64,000 nt of DNA, taken from the NCBI GenBank assembly GCA_016794595.1, contig JAEUJN010000004.1:1-64000 (forward strand), written 5' to 3'. The translations under genes were made by a program, and so were the position numbers. Numbering within the stretch: the stretch's first letter is position 1; every line of letters starts with the position of its first letter. This DNA is from Kineosporiaceae bacterium (GTDB lineage: Bacteria > Actinomycetota > Actinomycetes > Actinomycetales > Kineosporiaceae). Positions 27,595 through 39,063 of the stretch are shown here, piece after piece. Below the pieces are notes generated by a model, which was not told the origin of the DNA, did no database searches, and saw only the letters and a program-made list of their open reading frames with translations.

Positions 27595-29155
27595 CCCGGT
27601 ACCGCTCGACCAGGTGGTTCAGTTCGCTGCTCATCTGGACCAGCGACTGCACCGCGCTGCGCGAGTTGTGCATCGACTCGGTGGTGGTCGCCGCACCCTC
27701 GGCCAGTTCGTCGATCCCGGAGGCGATCCGGGAGGAGTTGGCCGAGGCGACCTCCACCACGCGGGCCAGCTCGGAGGTGGTGGCGCTCTGCTGCTCCACC
27801 GCCCCGGCGATCGAGGCCTGGAAGTCGTTGATCTGCGCGATCACGGTGGCGATCTCGCCGATGGCCTGCACGGCGTCGCCGGTCTGCCCCTGGATCTGCT
27901 CGATCCGGCGCGCGATGTCGCTCGTCGCCCGGGCGGTCTCCTGGGCCAGTTCCTTCACCTCGTTGGCCACCACCGCGAACCCCGACCCCGCCTCACCGGC
28001 CCGCGCGGCCTCGATGGTGGCGTTCAGGGCCAGCAGGTTGGTCTGCCCGGCCACACTCTCGATCACGTTCACCACGTCACTGATCTGGGCCGAGGACTCG
28101 CCCAGCAGCCGGACCGTCTCGGTGGTGCGCTCGGCGAGGCGGACGGCGGCCGCGGCCACCTCGGCGGCCTGCGAGGCGTTCTGCGAGATTTCCATGATCG
28201 ACTGCCCGAGCTCCCCGGCCGCGATCGAGAACCCACCGACGGACTCGTCGACCCCGCGGGCGGCGTCCACCATGGTCCCGGCGCGCGAGGCCGTGCGGTC
28301 GGCCACCTCGGCGACCACCGAGGAGGAGGACGCCAGCTGGTCGCTGGCCGCGGCGAGGGTGCCCGAGGTCTGGGCCACCTGGCGCACCAGATCGGCGATC
28401 TGGTCGACGAACCGGTTGAACAGGACGGCGATCTGGCCCATCTCGTCCTGGCTGCGCACCTCGAGCCGGGCGGTGAGGTCGCGGTCACCGTCGGCGATGT
28501 CCCGCAGGCGGTGGATCACCGAGAACATCCCCCGACGGATCGAGACCACCAGCAGCGCGCTGCTGATCCCGACGATCAGCGCGCCCAGCAGGCCGACGAT
28601 GACCAACGTTGTCATCACCCGGTCGGCGGTGGAGTCCATGGCGGCCTCGGCGGATTCCACCTCGGCCAGCAGTACGTCGTTGGCCTCGCCCAACTGCCTC
28701 TCCAGCGAGTTGAACAGTGCGAGGAAGGCGGGCAACTGCGCTTCGGCCGCCGGTCGATCGGTCTGGGCGAGCGTGACGATCCGGGTGGCCGCCTCGGTGT
28801 AGGCGCGGACATCGGGCTGTGCCGCCGCGAGCCGCGTGCGAGCGGACTCGGACGCGCTCTCGAGCGCGGCGTCGAACGAGGCGTTCATGGCCGCCGCCTC
28901 CTCGGTCACCGCTGAGGCGCCCAGCTGCTCGCGCAACGCGGCGGAGTCGGCGTACAGCGCCCCGAGGACCTGCGCCTTGAGGCCTTCGTGCGCCATGTCC
29001 GCGTGCCAGGCGTCGGCCATGACCGCGGAGGTGTGGGCCATGGTCGTGGCCGAGCTCCTCTCCGAGGAGGCGCCCGCCAGAGCCAGGCCGCCCAGGCCCA
29101 GCACGGCGGCCACGGCGATCGATGCGGTGGCCACCAGGCGGGCGGTGATGGTCAT
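27590..29155 (-). CDS. Methyl-accepting chemotaxis protein
   Basis: The 521-residue receptor has an N-terminal transmembrane helix ([18 protein letters not shown]) and a helical extracytoplasmic sensor to about residue 180. A second helix ([20 protein letters not shown]), a HAMP domain ([18 protein letters not shown]) and a long cytoplasmic coiled coil follow. Its hairpin tip is [20 protein letters not shown] to [20 protein letters not shown], the MCP signature that contacts CheA and CheW. The ATG giving MTITARL is preferred over an upstream TTG. No che genes are nearby. It implies a chemotaxis system and motility elsewhere in the genome. Confidence 0.93.
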   Translation of the reverse strand: MTITARLVATASIAVAAVLGLGGLALAGASSERSSATTMAHTSAVMADAWHADMAHEGLKAQVLGALYADSAALREQLGASAVTEEAAAMNASFDAALESASESARTRLAAAQPDVRAYTEAATRIVTLAQTDRPAAEAQLPAFLALFNSLERQLGEANDVLLAEVESAEAAMDSTADRVMTTLVIVGLLGALIVGISSALLVVSIRRGMFSVIHRLRDIADGDRDLTARLEVRSQDEMGQIAVLFNRFVDQIADLVRQVAQTSGTLAAASDQLASSSSVVAEVADRTASRAGTMVDAARGVDESVGGFSIAAGELGQSIMEISQNASQAAEVAAAAVRLAERTTETVRLLGESSAQISDVVNVIESVAGQTNLLALNATIEAARAGEAGSGFAVVANEVKELAQETARATSDIARRIEQIQGQTGDAVQAIGEIATVIAQINDFQASIAGAVEQQSATTSELARVVEVASANSSRIASGIDELAEGAATTTESMHNSRSAVQSLVQMSSELNHLVERYRA

Positions 29156-29353
29156 CCTCACGACGGTCAACTCCCTCGAACGCGGGAGAGGACCGGTCCC
29201 TCCTCCCAGGGGATCGAGTCGGCCGCGAGGGTCGGCTCCTGTACCCCGCGAGTGATCGTTCGGACCGGTTCACCCTCTCGGGGGAACCGGCCTCCGCCGT
29301 CCCAGCACGCGATCCGGTCCCGATCACGCGATCCGGTGAGGCGGTGAGAGGGC

Positions 29354-31078
29354 TCAGCGCTCCAGCAGCGTGCTCATCGACACCCCGGGGACCAGCACGT
29401 CGGGGTCGGTGTGCACGGCGATCACCCGGGGACGCTCGAAGCCCGCCGAGGCCGCCAGGGCGTCGTCCAACTGGCCGGCGTCGGTGACGTCGATCCCGTC
29501 GGCACCGAGCGCCCTGGCCAGCCCGGCGACGTCCACCGGGCCGATGTCGGTGCCCGCCGTGCGGGCGAACCGGCGGGCCTGGTGCATGGCGATGGTCGCG
29601 TAGGAGCGGTTGACGAACACGATGCACAGCACGGGGACGTCGTGGCGTACCGCGGTCTCGAGCTCCATCGCACTCATCAGGAATCCGCCGTCCCCGGCGA
29701 GGGCCACCACCGCTCGCCCGGGATCGGCCAGCCCGGCCCCGATCGCCGCGGGCAGGCCGTACCCCATCGCCCCGGACACCGGGCCCAGCTGGGTGCGCGG
29801 CCGGGTGTAGCGCCAGTACCGGTGGGCGAACACCGAGAAGTTGCCGGCGTCGTTGGTCAGGATCAGCTCGGCGGGCAGGTGCCGGCGCATGGCCGCCAGC
29901 ACCGCGGCCGGGTGGACGCCGCCGGGCGCGGCCCCGCGGGACGGGGGCGGGGTCGACCCGGCCAGATAGACCGCGTGCTCGGCCGACCAGTCCCGCGCCG
30001 GGGCCGGCGGCAGGGCGAGCAGGGCCCGGCAGAAGGCCCCGACGTCGGCCCGCACGCTCCAGGCCAGGTCCACCGGGGTGTGCAGGGCCCGAGGGTCCAG
30101 GTCGACGTGGATCACGGACGCCCCGGCGGCGGGCAGGGTGAACTCCTGCGAGGTGGTGTCCCCCAGGCGGGTGCCGAGGGCCAGCACGACGTCCGCCTCG
30201 CGCAGGGGGGTCAGCAGCTCCGGGGCCGTGCGCAGGGTGAGGTGGCCCAGGTGGTTCGGGTGGTCGCCGCGGAAGGTGTCCTGGCGGCGGAAGGCGGTCA
30301 GGACGCCCAGCCCGTAGTGCTCGGCCAGGCGGTGCACGGCCTCCCAGGTGGCGTCCCCGGTCTCGGCGTCCCCCCGGGCGCCGGAGCCGAGGATCGCCAC
30401 CGGCCGCCGGGCACGCCGCAGCAGGTCGGCGATCTCGGCCGCGGCCCCGGGTTCCGGGGCGACCTCGGCTCGCCGCCCGGGGGTCAGCCGCGGCGCCCCG
30501 GGTGGCGCCTCACCGGCCAGGACATCGGCCGGCAGGGCGAGGACCGCCGGCCCGGGACGGGCGGCCGTGGCCACCCAGTGGGCCCGGGCGGCGGCCTCTG
30601 CGGCCCGGGCGGGTGAGTGCAGGGTCTCGCCGTGCACGCTCACCGGGGCGAAGAAGGTGGGCAGGTCGAGTTCCTGGAACGCCTTGCGTCCCAGGGAGGT
30701 CGACTCCACCTGGCCGCACAGGACCAGCATCGGGGTGGAGTCCTCGTAGGCGGTCTGCACGCCGATCATGAGATTGGCCGCCCCGACCGCGCGGGTGCCC
30801 ATCGCGACCGCGGGTCGTCCGGTGAGCTTGCCCTCGGCCTCGGCCATGAACGCCGCGCCCGACTCGTGCCGGGTCGAGATCAGCTGGACCCCGGGCAGCT
30901 GGTCGACCGCGTCGAGCACCTCGAGGAAGCTCTCACCGGGGACGGTGTAGAAGCGGCGGACGCCGAGCTCGGCCAGCGTCTCGACGATGGCCCACCCCGC
31001 AGAGCGAGAAGCAGAGCGAGAAGCAGAGCGAGAAGCAGAGCGAGAAGTGGGGCGAGAGCTGCCACGTGAGGTGGTCAT
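29354..31078 (-). CDS. Acetolactate-synthase-like thiamine-diphosphate enzyme
   Basis: The 574-residue ThDP enzyme has three domains. The N-terminal PYR domain contains the catalytic glutamate in ISTRHESGAAFMAEAEGKL. The central domain includes PVAILGSGARGDAET and VVLALGTRLGDTTS. The C-terminal PP domain has the metal/ThDP motif AGDGGFLMSAMELETAV to FVNRSY. Whether it is a true acetolactate synthase is unclear, since no regulatory subunit or ilv gene is near. The ATG follows GAGGTGG-type sequence on the minus strand. The N terminus carries four Ser-Ala-Ser-Arg repeats. Confidence 0.85.
   Translation of the reverse strand: MTTSRGSSRPTSRSASRSASRSASRSAGWAIVETLAELGVRRFYTVPGESFLEVLDAVDQLPGVQLISTRHESGAAFMAEAEGKLTGRPAVAMGTRAVGAANLMIGVQTAYEDSTPMLVLCGQVESTSLGRKAFQELDLPTFFAPVSVHGETLHSPARAAEAAARAHWVATAARPGPAVLALPADVLAGEAPPGAPRLTPGRRAEVAPEPGAAAEIADLLRRARRPVAILGSGARGDAETGDATWEAVHRLAEHYGLGVLTAFRRQDTFRGDHPNHLGHLTLRTAPELLTPLREADVVLALGTRLGDTTSQEFTLPAAGASVIHVDLDPRALHTPVDLAWSVRADVGAFCRALLALPPAPARDWSAEHAVYLAGSTPPPSRGAAPGGVHPAAVLAAMRRHLPAELILTNDAGNFSVFAHRYWRYTRPRTQLGPVSGAMGYGLPAAIGAGLADPGRAVVALAGDGGFLMSAMELETAVRHDVPVLCIVFVNRSYATIAMHQARRFARTAGTDIGPVDVAGLARALGADGIDVTDAGQLDDALAASAGFERPRVIAVHTDPDVLVPGVSMSTLLER
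30999..31046. repeat. Four perfect 12-bp tandem repeats in ThDP-enzyme N terminus
   Basis: GCAGAGCGAGAA (plus strand) is repeated four times without mismatch. It encodes Ser-Ala-Ser-Arg units ahead of the conserved GWAIVETLAELG segment. The copy number is likely variable. Confidence 0.9.
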
Positions 31079-31164
31079 GGCGCGGATCGTGGCACACGGC
31101 CGGCGCCTGATCGGGGGGCGACCCGGTGTGCGCGGTGCCGGGGGAGCGGAATACCGTCCTGACC

Positions 31165-32046
31165 ATGACCTCGCTCGCCGATCTCGTCCGCACCCAGGGG
31201 TTCGTCGTGTTCGACGGCGCCATGGGCACCATGCTCCAGGGCGCCGGCCTGGACGACGGCGGCGCACCGGAGCTGTGGAACGTCGAGAAGCCCGAGGTCA
31301 TCCTCGGCATCCACGAGGCCTATCTGATGGCCGGCGCCCGGGTGATCACCACGAACACCTTCGGCGGCACCCGCCCGCGGCTCGAGATGCACGGGCTCGG
31401 TGACCGGGTGCTCGAACTCAGCGAGGCAGGCGCCCGGTTGGCCCGGCAGGCGGCCGACACCTTCGGCGCGCTGGTCGCCGGCGACCTCGGCCCGACCGGT
31501 GAGCTGCTGGAGCCCCTGGGCACCCTGACCCCGGACCAGGCGCAGGACCTGTTCGCCGAGCAGCTCGAGGGCCTCATGGCCGGCGGGATCGACCTGGTGC
31601 TGATCGAGACCATGAGCGATCTGGCCGAGATGGAGGCAGCGGTGCGGGCGGCCCGGCAGGTGGCGACCGACCTGCCCGTGGTGGCCACGCTCTCCTTCGA
31701 CACCAAGGGCCGCACCATGATGGGGGTCACCCCGGCCCAGGCGGTGACCCGGCTGGCCGAGCTGGGGGTCACGGCCGTGGGCGCCAATTGTGGCCGCGGC
31801 CCGGAGGAGATGGAGACCGTGATGGCCGAGATGGTCGGCTCCCGGCCGGAGGGTCTGCTGCTGATCGCCCAGTCCAACGCGGGCCTGCCGCAACTGGTCG
31901 GCGACCGGTTCGAGTACACCGCTCCCCCGCCCGTGCTCGCGGCGCACGCCGTCCGGTTGCGGGCCCGGGGGGTGGACCTGATCGGGGCCTGCTGCGGCTC
32001 CACGCCCGACCACACGCGGGCCGTGCACGACGCGCTCGCCGGGTGA
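31165..32046 (+). CDS. Homocysteine S-methyltransferase family protein
   Basis: The 293-residue TIM barrel matches the methyl-acceptor domain of methionine synthase and betaine-homocysteine methyltransferase. Landmarks are FDGAMGTMLQGAGL, TNTFGGTRPRLE, GDLGPTGELL, ETMSDLAEMEAAV, and zinc-binding cysteines at 209 (GANCGRGPEEM) and 276-277 (GACCGSTPDH). It is stand-alone, with no cobalamin or folate domain. The methyl donor could be S-methylmethionine, betaine or a corrinoid protein. It is divergent from the ThDP enzyme across an 86-bp gap. Confidence 0.9.
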   Translation: MTSLADLVRTQGFVVFDGAMGTMLQGAGLDDGGAPELWNVEKPEVILGIHEAYLMAGARVITTNTFGGTRPRLEMHGLGDRVLELSEAGARLARQAADTFGALVAGDLGPTGELLEPLGTLTPDQAQDLFAEQLEGLMAGGIDLVLIETMSDLAEMEAAVRAARQVATDLPVVATLSFDTKGRTMMGVTPAQAVTRLAELGVTAVGANCGRGPEEMETVMAEMVGSRPEGLLLIAQSNAGLPQLVGDRFEYTAPPPVLAAHAVRLRARGVDLIGACCGSTPDHTRAVHDALAG

Positions 32047-32081
32047 GGTCGGCAGCCGGCGTCACCCGGGTGGGCGCAGGG

Positions 32082-32108
32082 GGTCACCTGCGGCTGCACC
32101 AGGTGACC
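32082..32108. promoter_or_regulatory. Inverted repeat upstream of ECF sigma gene
   Basis: GGTCACCTG and CAGGTGACC are perfect 9-bp arms separated by 9 nt, 20 bp before the sigma start. It could be an operator or a leader hairpin; no regulator is identified. Confidence 0.4.
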
Positions 32109-32127
32109 TTCGGTGGTCTCATGCAGC

Positions 32128-32688
32128 ATGCCGACGCCCGGGGAGCTGATCGCCGCGGCCGCCCGAGGTGAGGATGCCGCCTGGGCGGAGCTGATCGGGC
32201 GCCACCGGCACCTGGTGCGCACGGTGTGCCGGCGGCACGGGGTCGTGGGACCGGGGGCGGAGGACGTCGCCCAGACCACGTGGCTCGCCCTGTTCGTGCA
32301 CATCGACCGGATCCACACCCCCGAGGGGATCGCAGGCTGGCTGCGGACGACGGCGGCACGCGAGTGCCTGTCGCTGCACCGGCGCGCGGCCCGCGAGGTA
32401 CTCACGGGCGAGGTCGAGCCACCCACCGAGGACGGTTCACCGGTCGAGGAGCACGTGGAGATCCTGCGGCTGTGCGAACTGATCCGCCGGGCCGTGGCCG
32501 GCCTGGGACACCGCGAGCGTGCCCTGATGGAACTGATGCTCCAGCCGGAGACGCCGTCCTATGCCGAGATCAGCCGGCGTCTCGGCATGCCGCTCGGGGC
32601 GATCGGGCCGGTGCGCCAGCGGGCGCTGCGCCACCTGCACCAGCAACTGGCCGTTCTCGATCCCGAGGTGGTGGCGGTCGGCGTCTGA
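32128..32688 (+). CDS. ECF-type RNA polymerase sigma factor
   Basis: The 186-residue protein has region 2 (AAWAELIGRHRHLVRTVC to EDVAQTTWLALFVHIDRI) and region 4 (LGHRERALMELMLQPETPSYAEI, RRLGMPLGAIGPVRQRALRHL). The tail motif 'GAIGPVRQRALRHL' is closely similar to '[14 protein letters not shown]' in the other ECF factor of this window, so the two appear related. No anti-sigma gene is adjacent. The ATG at MPTPGELIAAAARG is favoured. It lies upstream of furA-katG, but a palindromic FurA-type site separates them. Confidence 0.88.
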   Translation: MPTPGELIAAAARGEDAAWAELIGRHRHLVRTVCRRHGVVGPGAEDVAQTTWLALFVHIDRIHTPEGIAGWLRTTAARECLSLHRRAAREVLTGEVEPPTEDGSPVEEHVEILRLCELIRRAVAGLGHRERALMELMLQPETPSYAEISRRLGMPLGAIGPVRQRALRHLHQQLAVLDPEVVAVGV

Positions 32689-32746
32689 ACGCCGATCCCG
32701 GACCCGCGCCGACGACTGGCTCTCGCCGAAATTGATCCACTCATTA

Positions 32747-32763
32747 TCTGGACTCATTCCAGA
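32747..32763 (+). promoter_or_regulatory. FurA-type operator upstream of furA-katG
   Basis: TCTGGA-CTCAT-TCCAGA is a perfect 6-bp inverted repeat with a 5-bp spacer, followed by AAAGG. It closely resembles the operators upstream of furA in mycobacteria and streptomycetes. It lies 20 bp before the furA start, within an AT-rich island expected to hold the promoter. Confidence 0.8.
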
Positions 32764-32783
32764 AAAGGCGGCAGACTGTCGCC

Positions 32784-35484
<2,701 letters not shown>

Positions 35485-35583
35485 GGCACCAGGTGCCTGA
35501 CCGCTCCCGGACCCCGAGGCACTCGCCTCGGGGCCCGGGCCCGGGTGACGAGCGCGATCACCGATCGCGGCCCAGAATCAGCC

Positions 35584-37002
35584 ATGGACACCACCGACCG
35601 GACCGGGGCAGCAGCCCACCGCCACGACGTGGTCGTGATCGGTGCCGGGCCGGCCGGCGAGGTCGCGGCCGGCCGGCTGGCCGGGGCCGGACTGCGGGTG
35701 GTGATCGTCGAGCGTGAGCTGGTCGGCGGGGAGTGCTCGTACTGGGCCTGCATCCCCAGCAAGGCACTGGTGCGGCCCGGGGAGGTCGTGGCTGCTGCGC
35801 GCCGGGTACCGGGCGCCGCGCAGGCCGTCACCGGCTCGATCGACGCCGGTGCCGCAATGGCCCGCCGCGATGAACTGGTCGAGCACGGGGACGATGCCGG
35901 GCAGGTCTCCTGGCTGACCTCGAGCGGGGTCGACCTGATCCGCGGCCACGGCCGGCTGGACGGCGAGCGCCGGGTGCGCGTGAGCCGGCCGGACGGCGAG
36001 GTTCAGCTGCTGGAGGCGCAGCGGGCGGTGATCGTGGCCACCGGGTCGCGGGCGACGGTGCCGCCGGTTCCGGGCCTTGCCGAGGTGCGGCCGTGGGACA
36101 ACCGCGCCGCGACCACCCTGCGCCAGGTGCCCGACCGGCTGCTCGTCCTCGGCGGCGGCCCGGTGGGCCTGGAGCCGGCCCAGGCGATCCGCAGGCTCGG
36201 GGCGCGTGAGGTCAGCGTGATCGAGGCGGCAGGCTCGCTGCTGGCCAGGGAGGAACCGTTCGCCGGGGAACAGGTGCGGGGTGCCCTCGAGCAGGAGGGG
36301 ATCGTGGTCGCGACCGGCGTCCGGCTGACCGGTGCCCGCCGGGACCCGGACGGCGTGGTCCGGCTGACCGACGACCGGGGCCGTGAGTTCGTGGGGGACG
36401 AAGTGCTGGTGGCCGCCGGTCGCTCCCCGTCGACCGGTGATCTCGGCCTGGAGTCGGTCGGCCTGCGCGCCGGGGAGGCCATCGCCGTCGACGACCGGCT
36501 GCGCGCCGAAGGCGTTGCGGGGCAATGGCTTCACGCCGTCGGTGACTGCAACGGCATCGCCCCGCTCACCCACCTGGGCAAGTACCAGGCGCGGATCGCC
36601 GCGGACGTGATCCTGGGAAAGGACACCGCCGACCGGGCCAGCCGGGACGTCGTCCCCCGGGTGACCTTCACCGATCCCCAGGTGGCGGCTGTGGGGCTGA
36701 CCGGAGCGCAGGCGGCCGAACGCGGGCTGCGGGCGCGGACGGTGACCTTCGAGACCGGTGCACTGGCGGGCGCGTCCGTGCAGGCGAACGAGTACCCGGG
36801 CACCAGCGCCCTCGTCGTCGACGAGGAGCGAGGCGTCCTGGTGGGTGCCACCTTCGTCGGCGGATCGGTCCAGGAACTGGTGCATGCGGCGACGGTGGCG
36901 ATCGCCGGGCAGGTGCCGCTCGACACGCTCTGGCACGCGGTGCCCTCGTTCCCCACGGTCAGCGAGGTGTGGCTGCGCCTGCTGGAGACCTATGGCCTCT
37001 GA
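35584..37002 (+). CDS. Pyridine nucleotide-disulfide oxidoreductase (class I, FAD)
   Basis: The 472-residue flavoprotein is of the dihydrolipoamide dehydrogenase / mercuric reductase / glutathione reductase type. It has an FAD-binding VVVIGAGPAGEVAAGRLAGA, a redox disulfide GGECSYWACIPSKAL (Cys-x4-Cys), a second nucleotide site LLVLGGGPVGLE and a FAD motif LHAVGDCNG. The C-terminal interface motif that supplies the active-site base in Lpd (HPT.SE) reads SFPTVSEVW here, so the usual histidine is a phenylalanine. True lipoamide activity is therefore doubtful and the substrate unknown. It is followed immediately by a perfect hairpin. Confidence 0.88.
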   Translation: MDTTDRTGAAAHRHDVVVIGAGPAGEVAAGRLAGAGLRVVIVERELVGGECSYWACIPSKALVRPGEVVAAARRVPGAAQAVTGSIDAGAAMARRDELVEHGDDAGQVSWLTSSGVDLIRGHGRLDGERRVRVSRPDGEVQLLEAQRAVIVATGSRATVPPVPGLAEVRPWDNRAATTLRQVPDRLLVLGGGPVGLEPAQAIRRLGAREVSVIEAAGSLLAREEPFAGEQVRGALEQEGIVVATGVRLTGARRDPDGVVRLTDDRGREFVGDEVLVAAGRSPSTGDLGLESVGLRAGEAIAVDDRLRAEGVAGQWLHAVGDCNGIAPLTHLGKYQARIAADVILGKDTADRASRDVVPRVTFTDPQVAAVGLTGAQAAERGLRARTVTFETGALAGASVQANEYPGTSALVVDEERGVLVGATFVGGSVQELVHAATVAIAGQVPLDTLWHAVPSFPTVSEVWLRLLETYGL

Positions 37003-37056
37003 CCCCCTCGTGATCATGCACTTTCGACTATTCGAAAGTGCATGATCACGAGGGGG
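37003..37056. terminator. Perfect 25-bp hairpin, copy 2 of the repeat family
   Basis: Arms 37003-37027 and 37032-37056 are fully complementary around a CTAT loop. The core GTGATCATGCACTTTCGA is shared with copy 1. It lies between the convergent oxidoreductase and modC stops, so it probably works as a bidirectional terminator. Confidence 0.85.
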
Positions 37057-37075
37057 TGGGGCGTGCGGCTCCCGC

Positions 37076-38224
37076 TCAGGCAGCCGGGTAGGCGACCACC
37101 TCGGTGGCCTTCGCGCTCAACCAGACCCGCCGGCCGACGTCCAGCCCGAGGGCGGTCAGGGCGGCGGGGGTGATGTCCACCAGGGCGTCCGGGTGACCCT
37201 CGACGCCCACCCGCACCCGATCGGCGAGCAACTCCAGCTGGGTGACCACCCCGGTCCAGACGTTGCGGGCCGAGCCGGCGTCCGGCTCGCGGGTGTACAG
37301 CGAGATCGCGGTCGGCGGCACGGCGACCGACATCCGGGTGCCCACCATCGGCAGCAGGCGCCCCCCGGCCGGGTCCTGCGGGTCGGCCCCGGCGGCGTAG
37401 AGGCTGCTGCCGTCGTCCAGGTCGATCCGGCGGGTGGTGCGGTCGGCCAGGGTGCCCCGGTAGAGGTTGAGCCCCACCAGGTGGGCCACGTAGTCGGTGG
37501 CCGGACGCCGGGCCACCTCGGCCGGCGTCCCCTGCTGCACCACCTCACCCTCCTCCAGCACGAGGATCCGGTCAGCGATGATCATCGCCTCCAGCGGGTC
37601 GTGGGTGACCAGCACGCTCGGCCCATGGAAGGCCGCCAGGTAGCGGCGAAGCTCCCCGCGGATCTCCAGGCGGGTCCGCACGTCCAGGGCTGCCAGCGGT
37701 TCGTCCAGCAGCAGCAGGGCCGGGTCGCTGGCCAGAGCCCGGGCCAGGGCGACGCGCTGGGCCTGCCCGCCGGACAGCCGGCGTGGCCGGTACCCGGCGA
37801 GGGAGGCGATCCCGAGCCGTTCCAGGACGCCGGCCGCGTGCTCGCGGGCCTGCCGGCGCGGCGCCCCGCGGGAACGGGCGGCGAAGGCCACGTTGTCCAC
37901 CACGGACAGGTGCGGGAAGAGCCGGTAATCCTGGAAGACGACCCCCACCCGGCGCTCGGTGGGCGGGACGAAGATGCCGCGCCCGGGATCGTCCCAGACC
38001 GACGTGCCGACGCTGATCGTGCCCGCGTCGATGGCGAGCAACCCCGAGAAGGCACGCAGGAGAGTGGTCTTGCCGGCCCCGTTGGGGCCCAGGACGGCGA
38101 GGATCTCCCCCGGCTTCACGTCGAGTCGGGCGCGCACGGTCAGAGCGCCGCGGACGACGGACACCTGGGCCGCCAACCCCTGCTCGGACCGGCCCGTCCC
38201 GTCCGTCCTCCCGTCCGTCCTCAC
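37076..38224 (-). CDS. modC: Molybdate ABC transporter ATP-binding protein
   Basis: The 382-residue ATPase has Walker A GPNGAGKTT, Q-loop VVFQDYRLFPHL, signature LSGGQAQRVALARAL, Walker B LLLLDEPLAALD and H-loop VTHDPLEAM. A C-terminal extension with a TOBE/MOP-like regulatory domain follows (GVVTQLELLADRVRVGVEG). The GTG start overlaps the modB stop by 4 bp. A short Arg-Thr-Asp-Gly duplication opens the protein. It is the last gene of the mod operon, whose 3' end is marked by the copy-2 hairpin. Confidence 0.92.
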   Translation of the reverse strand: MRTDGRTDGTGRSEQGLAAQVSVVRGALTVRARLDVKPGEILAVLGPNGAGKTTLLRAFSGLLAIDAGTISVGTSVWDDPGRGIFVPPTERRVGVVFQDYRLFPHLSVVDNVAFAARSRGAPRRQAREHAAGVLERLGIASLAGYRPRRLSGGQAQRVALARALASDPALLLLDEPLAALDVRTRLEIRGELRRYLAAFHGPSVLVTHDPLEAMIIADRILVLEEGEVVQQGTPAEVARRPATDYVAHLVGLNLYRGTLADRTTRRIDLDDGSSLYAAGADPQDPAGGRLLPMVGTRMSVAVPPTAISLYTREPDAGSARNVWTGVVTQLELLADRVRVGVEGHPDALVDITPAALTALGLDVGRRVWLSAKATEVVAYPAA

Positions 38225-39063
38225 ACATCCGCCCCGGGACGCAGCCAGCGGTCACGCAGCAGCACCAGCACCGTCACCGAGACGGTGAGCAGCACCAGGC
38301 TCAGGGCCACCGCGGCCGGGGGGTCGGTCTCGAAGGCCCGGTACACCGCCCCAGGCATGGTCTGGGTGACCCCGGGCAGGTTGCCGGCGAAGGTGATCGT
38401 CGCGCCGAACTCCCCGAGCGCGCGCGCCCAGCACAGCACGCTGCCGGCCGCGATGCTGGGCAGGACCTGCGGCAGGGTCACCCGCCGGAAGGTGGCGAAC
38501 GCCCGCGACCCGAGCGTCGCCGCAGCCTCCTCGAGCCCCCGGTCGCCGCTGCGCAGGGCACCCTCGACGCTGACGATCAGGAAGGGCATGGCCACGAAGG
38601 TCTCGGCGATCACCACCGCGACGGTGGTGAACGGCAGGGTGAGACCGAACCATCGGTCCAGGTGGCTGCCCACGATCCCCACCCGGCCGTAGGCCAGCAG
38701 CAGGGCCACGCCGCCCACGACCGGTGGCAGCACCAACGGCAGGGTCACCAGTGCGCGCAGGTAGCGCGTCCCGCGGGCTCTCGACCGGGCCAGCACCCAG
38801 GCCAGCGGGACGCCGAGGATCAGCGAGATCACCGTGGCGCAGGTGGCACAGATCAGGGACAACCTCAGGGCCTCGACCGCCTGGGTCTCGGCCAGGATCC
38901 GGGACAGCTGCCCCCACGGGGCCCGGATCAGCATCCCGGCCAGGGGCACCAGGAGGAAGGCCACGGCCAGGCCCGCGGGGACGGCGATCGGCCACGGCGT
39001 CCGGGGCGAGGCGACCCGACGGCGAGGAATGCCGTCCGGGGTCGTTCCGGCCTCGGACGTCAC
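38221..39063 (-). CDS. modB: Molybdate ABC transporter permease
   Basis: The 280-residue membrane permease has about six transmembrane helices. The BPD-transport inner-membrane signature is EEAAATLGSRAFATFRRVTLP, the EAA loop that docks the ATPase. ARALGEFGATITFAGNLPG is the conserved ModB/CysT-type motif. The GTG start overlaps the modA stop as GTGA; the frame is open further upstream only as a shadow of modA. It imports molybdate, or possibly tungstate, with ModA and ModC. Confidence 0.94.
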   Translation of the reverse strand: MTSEAGTTPDGIPRRRVASPRTPWPIAVPAGLAVAFLLVPLAGMLIRAPWGQLSRILAETQAVEALRLSLICATCATVISLILGVPLAWVLARSRARGTRYLRALVTLPLVLPPVVGGVALLLAYGRVGIVGSHLDRWFGLTLPFTTVAVVIAETFVAMPFLIVSVEGALRSGDRGLEEAAATLGSRAFATFRRVTLPQVLPSIAAGSVLCWARALGEFGATITFAGNLPGVTQTMPGAVYRAFETDPPAAVALSLVLLTVSVTVLVLLRDRWLRPGADV

